Assembly (NCBI RefSeq): GCF_004403065.1
Contig: NZ_SOHA01000032.1
Location: forward strand, 1 to 64,000
Direction of reading: 5' to 3'
Length of the DNA stretch: 64,000 nucleotides
Source of the DNA: Cryobacterium cryoconiti
GTDB lineage: Bacteria; Actinomycetota; Actinomycetes; Actinomycetales; Microbacteriaceae
Below the pieces are notes generated by a model. The model did not search any database and was not told the DNA's origin. It worked only from the letters and a program-made list of their open reading frames with translations. The stretch's first letter is position 1, and each line of letters starts with the position of its first letter. The position numbers and the translations under genes were made by a program. Positions 63,937 to 64,000 of the stretch are shown here, one piece after another.

Positions 63937-64000
63937 TCAGAACCCAGCGGCTGCGACCCGTGCAACCGTCGCCATCCTCACCTATAACGGCGAGGTCTAC
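63929..64000 (+). CDS. GT2-family glycosyltransferase, 5' part only
   Basis: Only 24 codons are visible. ATVAILTYNGEVY is the typical N-terminal strand and loop of family-2 glycosyltransferases. ATG 63929 overlaps the epimerase stop by eight bases. It continues past the right edge. Confidence 0.75.
   Translation, partial: MTDQNPAAATRATVAILTYNGEVY

Overview
The window is 64 kb of high-GC actinobacterial chromosome. It has strong G/C preference at third codon positions, many GTG starts, frequent 4-base gene overlaps and probable leaderless starts. Gene content fits the family Microbacteriaceae (a Cryobacterium-like organism would fit). That placement is inference from style and gene order, not a database match. 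No rRNA, tRNA, CRISPR array, phage or canonical insertion sequence was found. Almost every gene is an intact housekeeping or metabolic gene. Novelty lies in small dispersed palindromes, tandem duplications at gene ends, and one probably transferred nuclease-like gene.

Layout. 1-4.2 kb: a truncated ABC exporter with an odd alanine-rich insertion, then a DrrA-like ABC ATPase with two permeases. 4.3-5.7 kb: an MHS-type MFS transporter. 5.9-9.6 kb: riboflavin operon ribD-ribE-ribBA-ribH on the minus strand behind an FMN riboswitch. 9.7-16.2 kb: glycerol module (gldA, SorC-type regulator, glpD-glpF-glpK). 16.2-18.6 kb: a repeat-rich accessory spot with a DUF559/AbiEi-like gene bracketed by two identical-length inverted-repeat elements. 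18.6-21.7 kb: trpS, an exonuclease III family gene and a YihY gene. 21.8-25.2 kb: sdhCDAB. 25.4-27.7 kb: divergent GT4 glycosyltransferase and mannose-1-phosphate guanylyltransferase. 27.9-39.9 kb: a nucleoside uptake and salvage supercluster (BMP lipoprotein, ABC ATPase, two permeases, cdd, deoA, add, an orphan PTS IIA-IIB pair, a phosphohexomutase, purine nucleoside phosphorylase). 40.1-51.8 kb: LpdA-like flavoprotein, biotin-dependent acyl-CoA carboxylase genes (alpha, epsilon, beta), Maf, an RNA methyltransferase, a three-gene two-component system and birA. 51.8-56.1 kb: a PH-domain protein, GtrA, purK-purE and an LCP ligase. 56.1-64 kb: dTDP-rhamnose genes rmlB, rmlD, rmlC, rmlA with glycosyltransferases, the start of a rhamnose-containing wall-polysaccharide cluster that runs off the right edge.

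How the genes work together. The BMP transporter feeds nucleosides to Cdd, DeoA, Add and PunA, and the phosphohexomutase may handle the released sugar phosphates. GlpF, GlpK and GlpD form the phosphorylative glycerol route, with GldA a parallel oxidative route. BirA biotinylates the carrier domain of the carboxylase alpha subunit encoded nearby. RmlA, B, C and D make dTDP-rhamnose for the adjacent glycosyltransferases, and LCP and GtrA fit polymer attachment and lipid-linked sugar handling. From memory, the order sdh / cdd-deoA-add / pmm-punA / lpdA / accA3 / maf / accE-accD / birA / PH / gtrA / purK-purE / LCP / rmlD resembles the Rv3264c-Rv3319 region of Mycobacterium tuberculosis.

The most interesting signals are: (1) a palindromic element with arms GCATAACTCCTGCAAATT in three copies, two of them both 93 bp and flanking the nuclease-like gene; (2) a recurring TAnnnT hexamer placed 6-8 bases before many start codons, indicating leaderless transcripts; (3) at least five small tandem duplications straddling start or stop codons.
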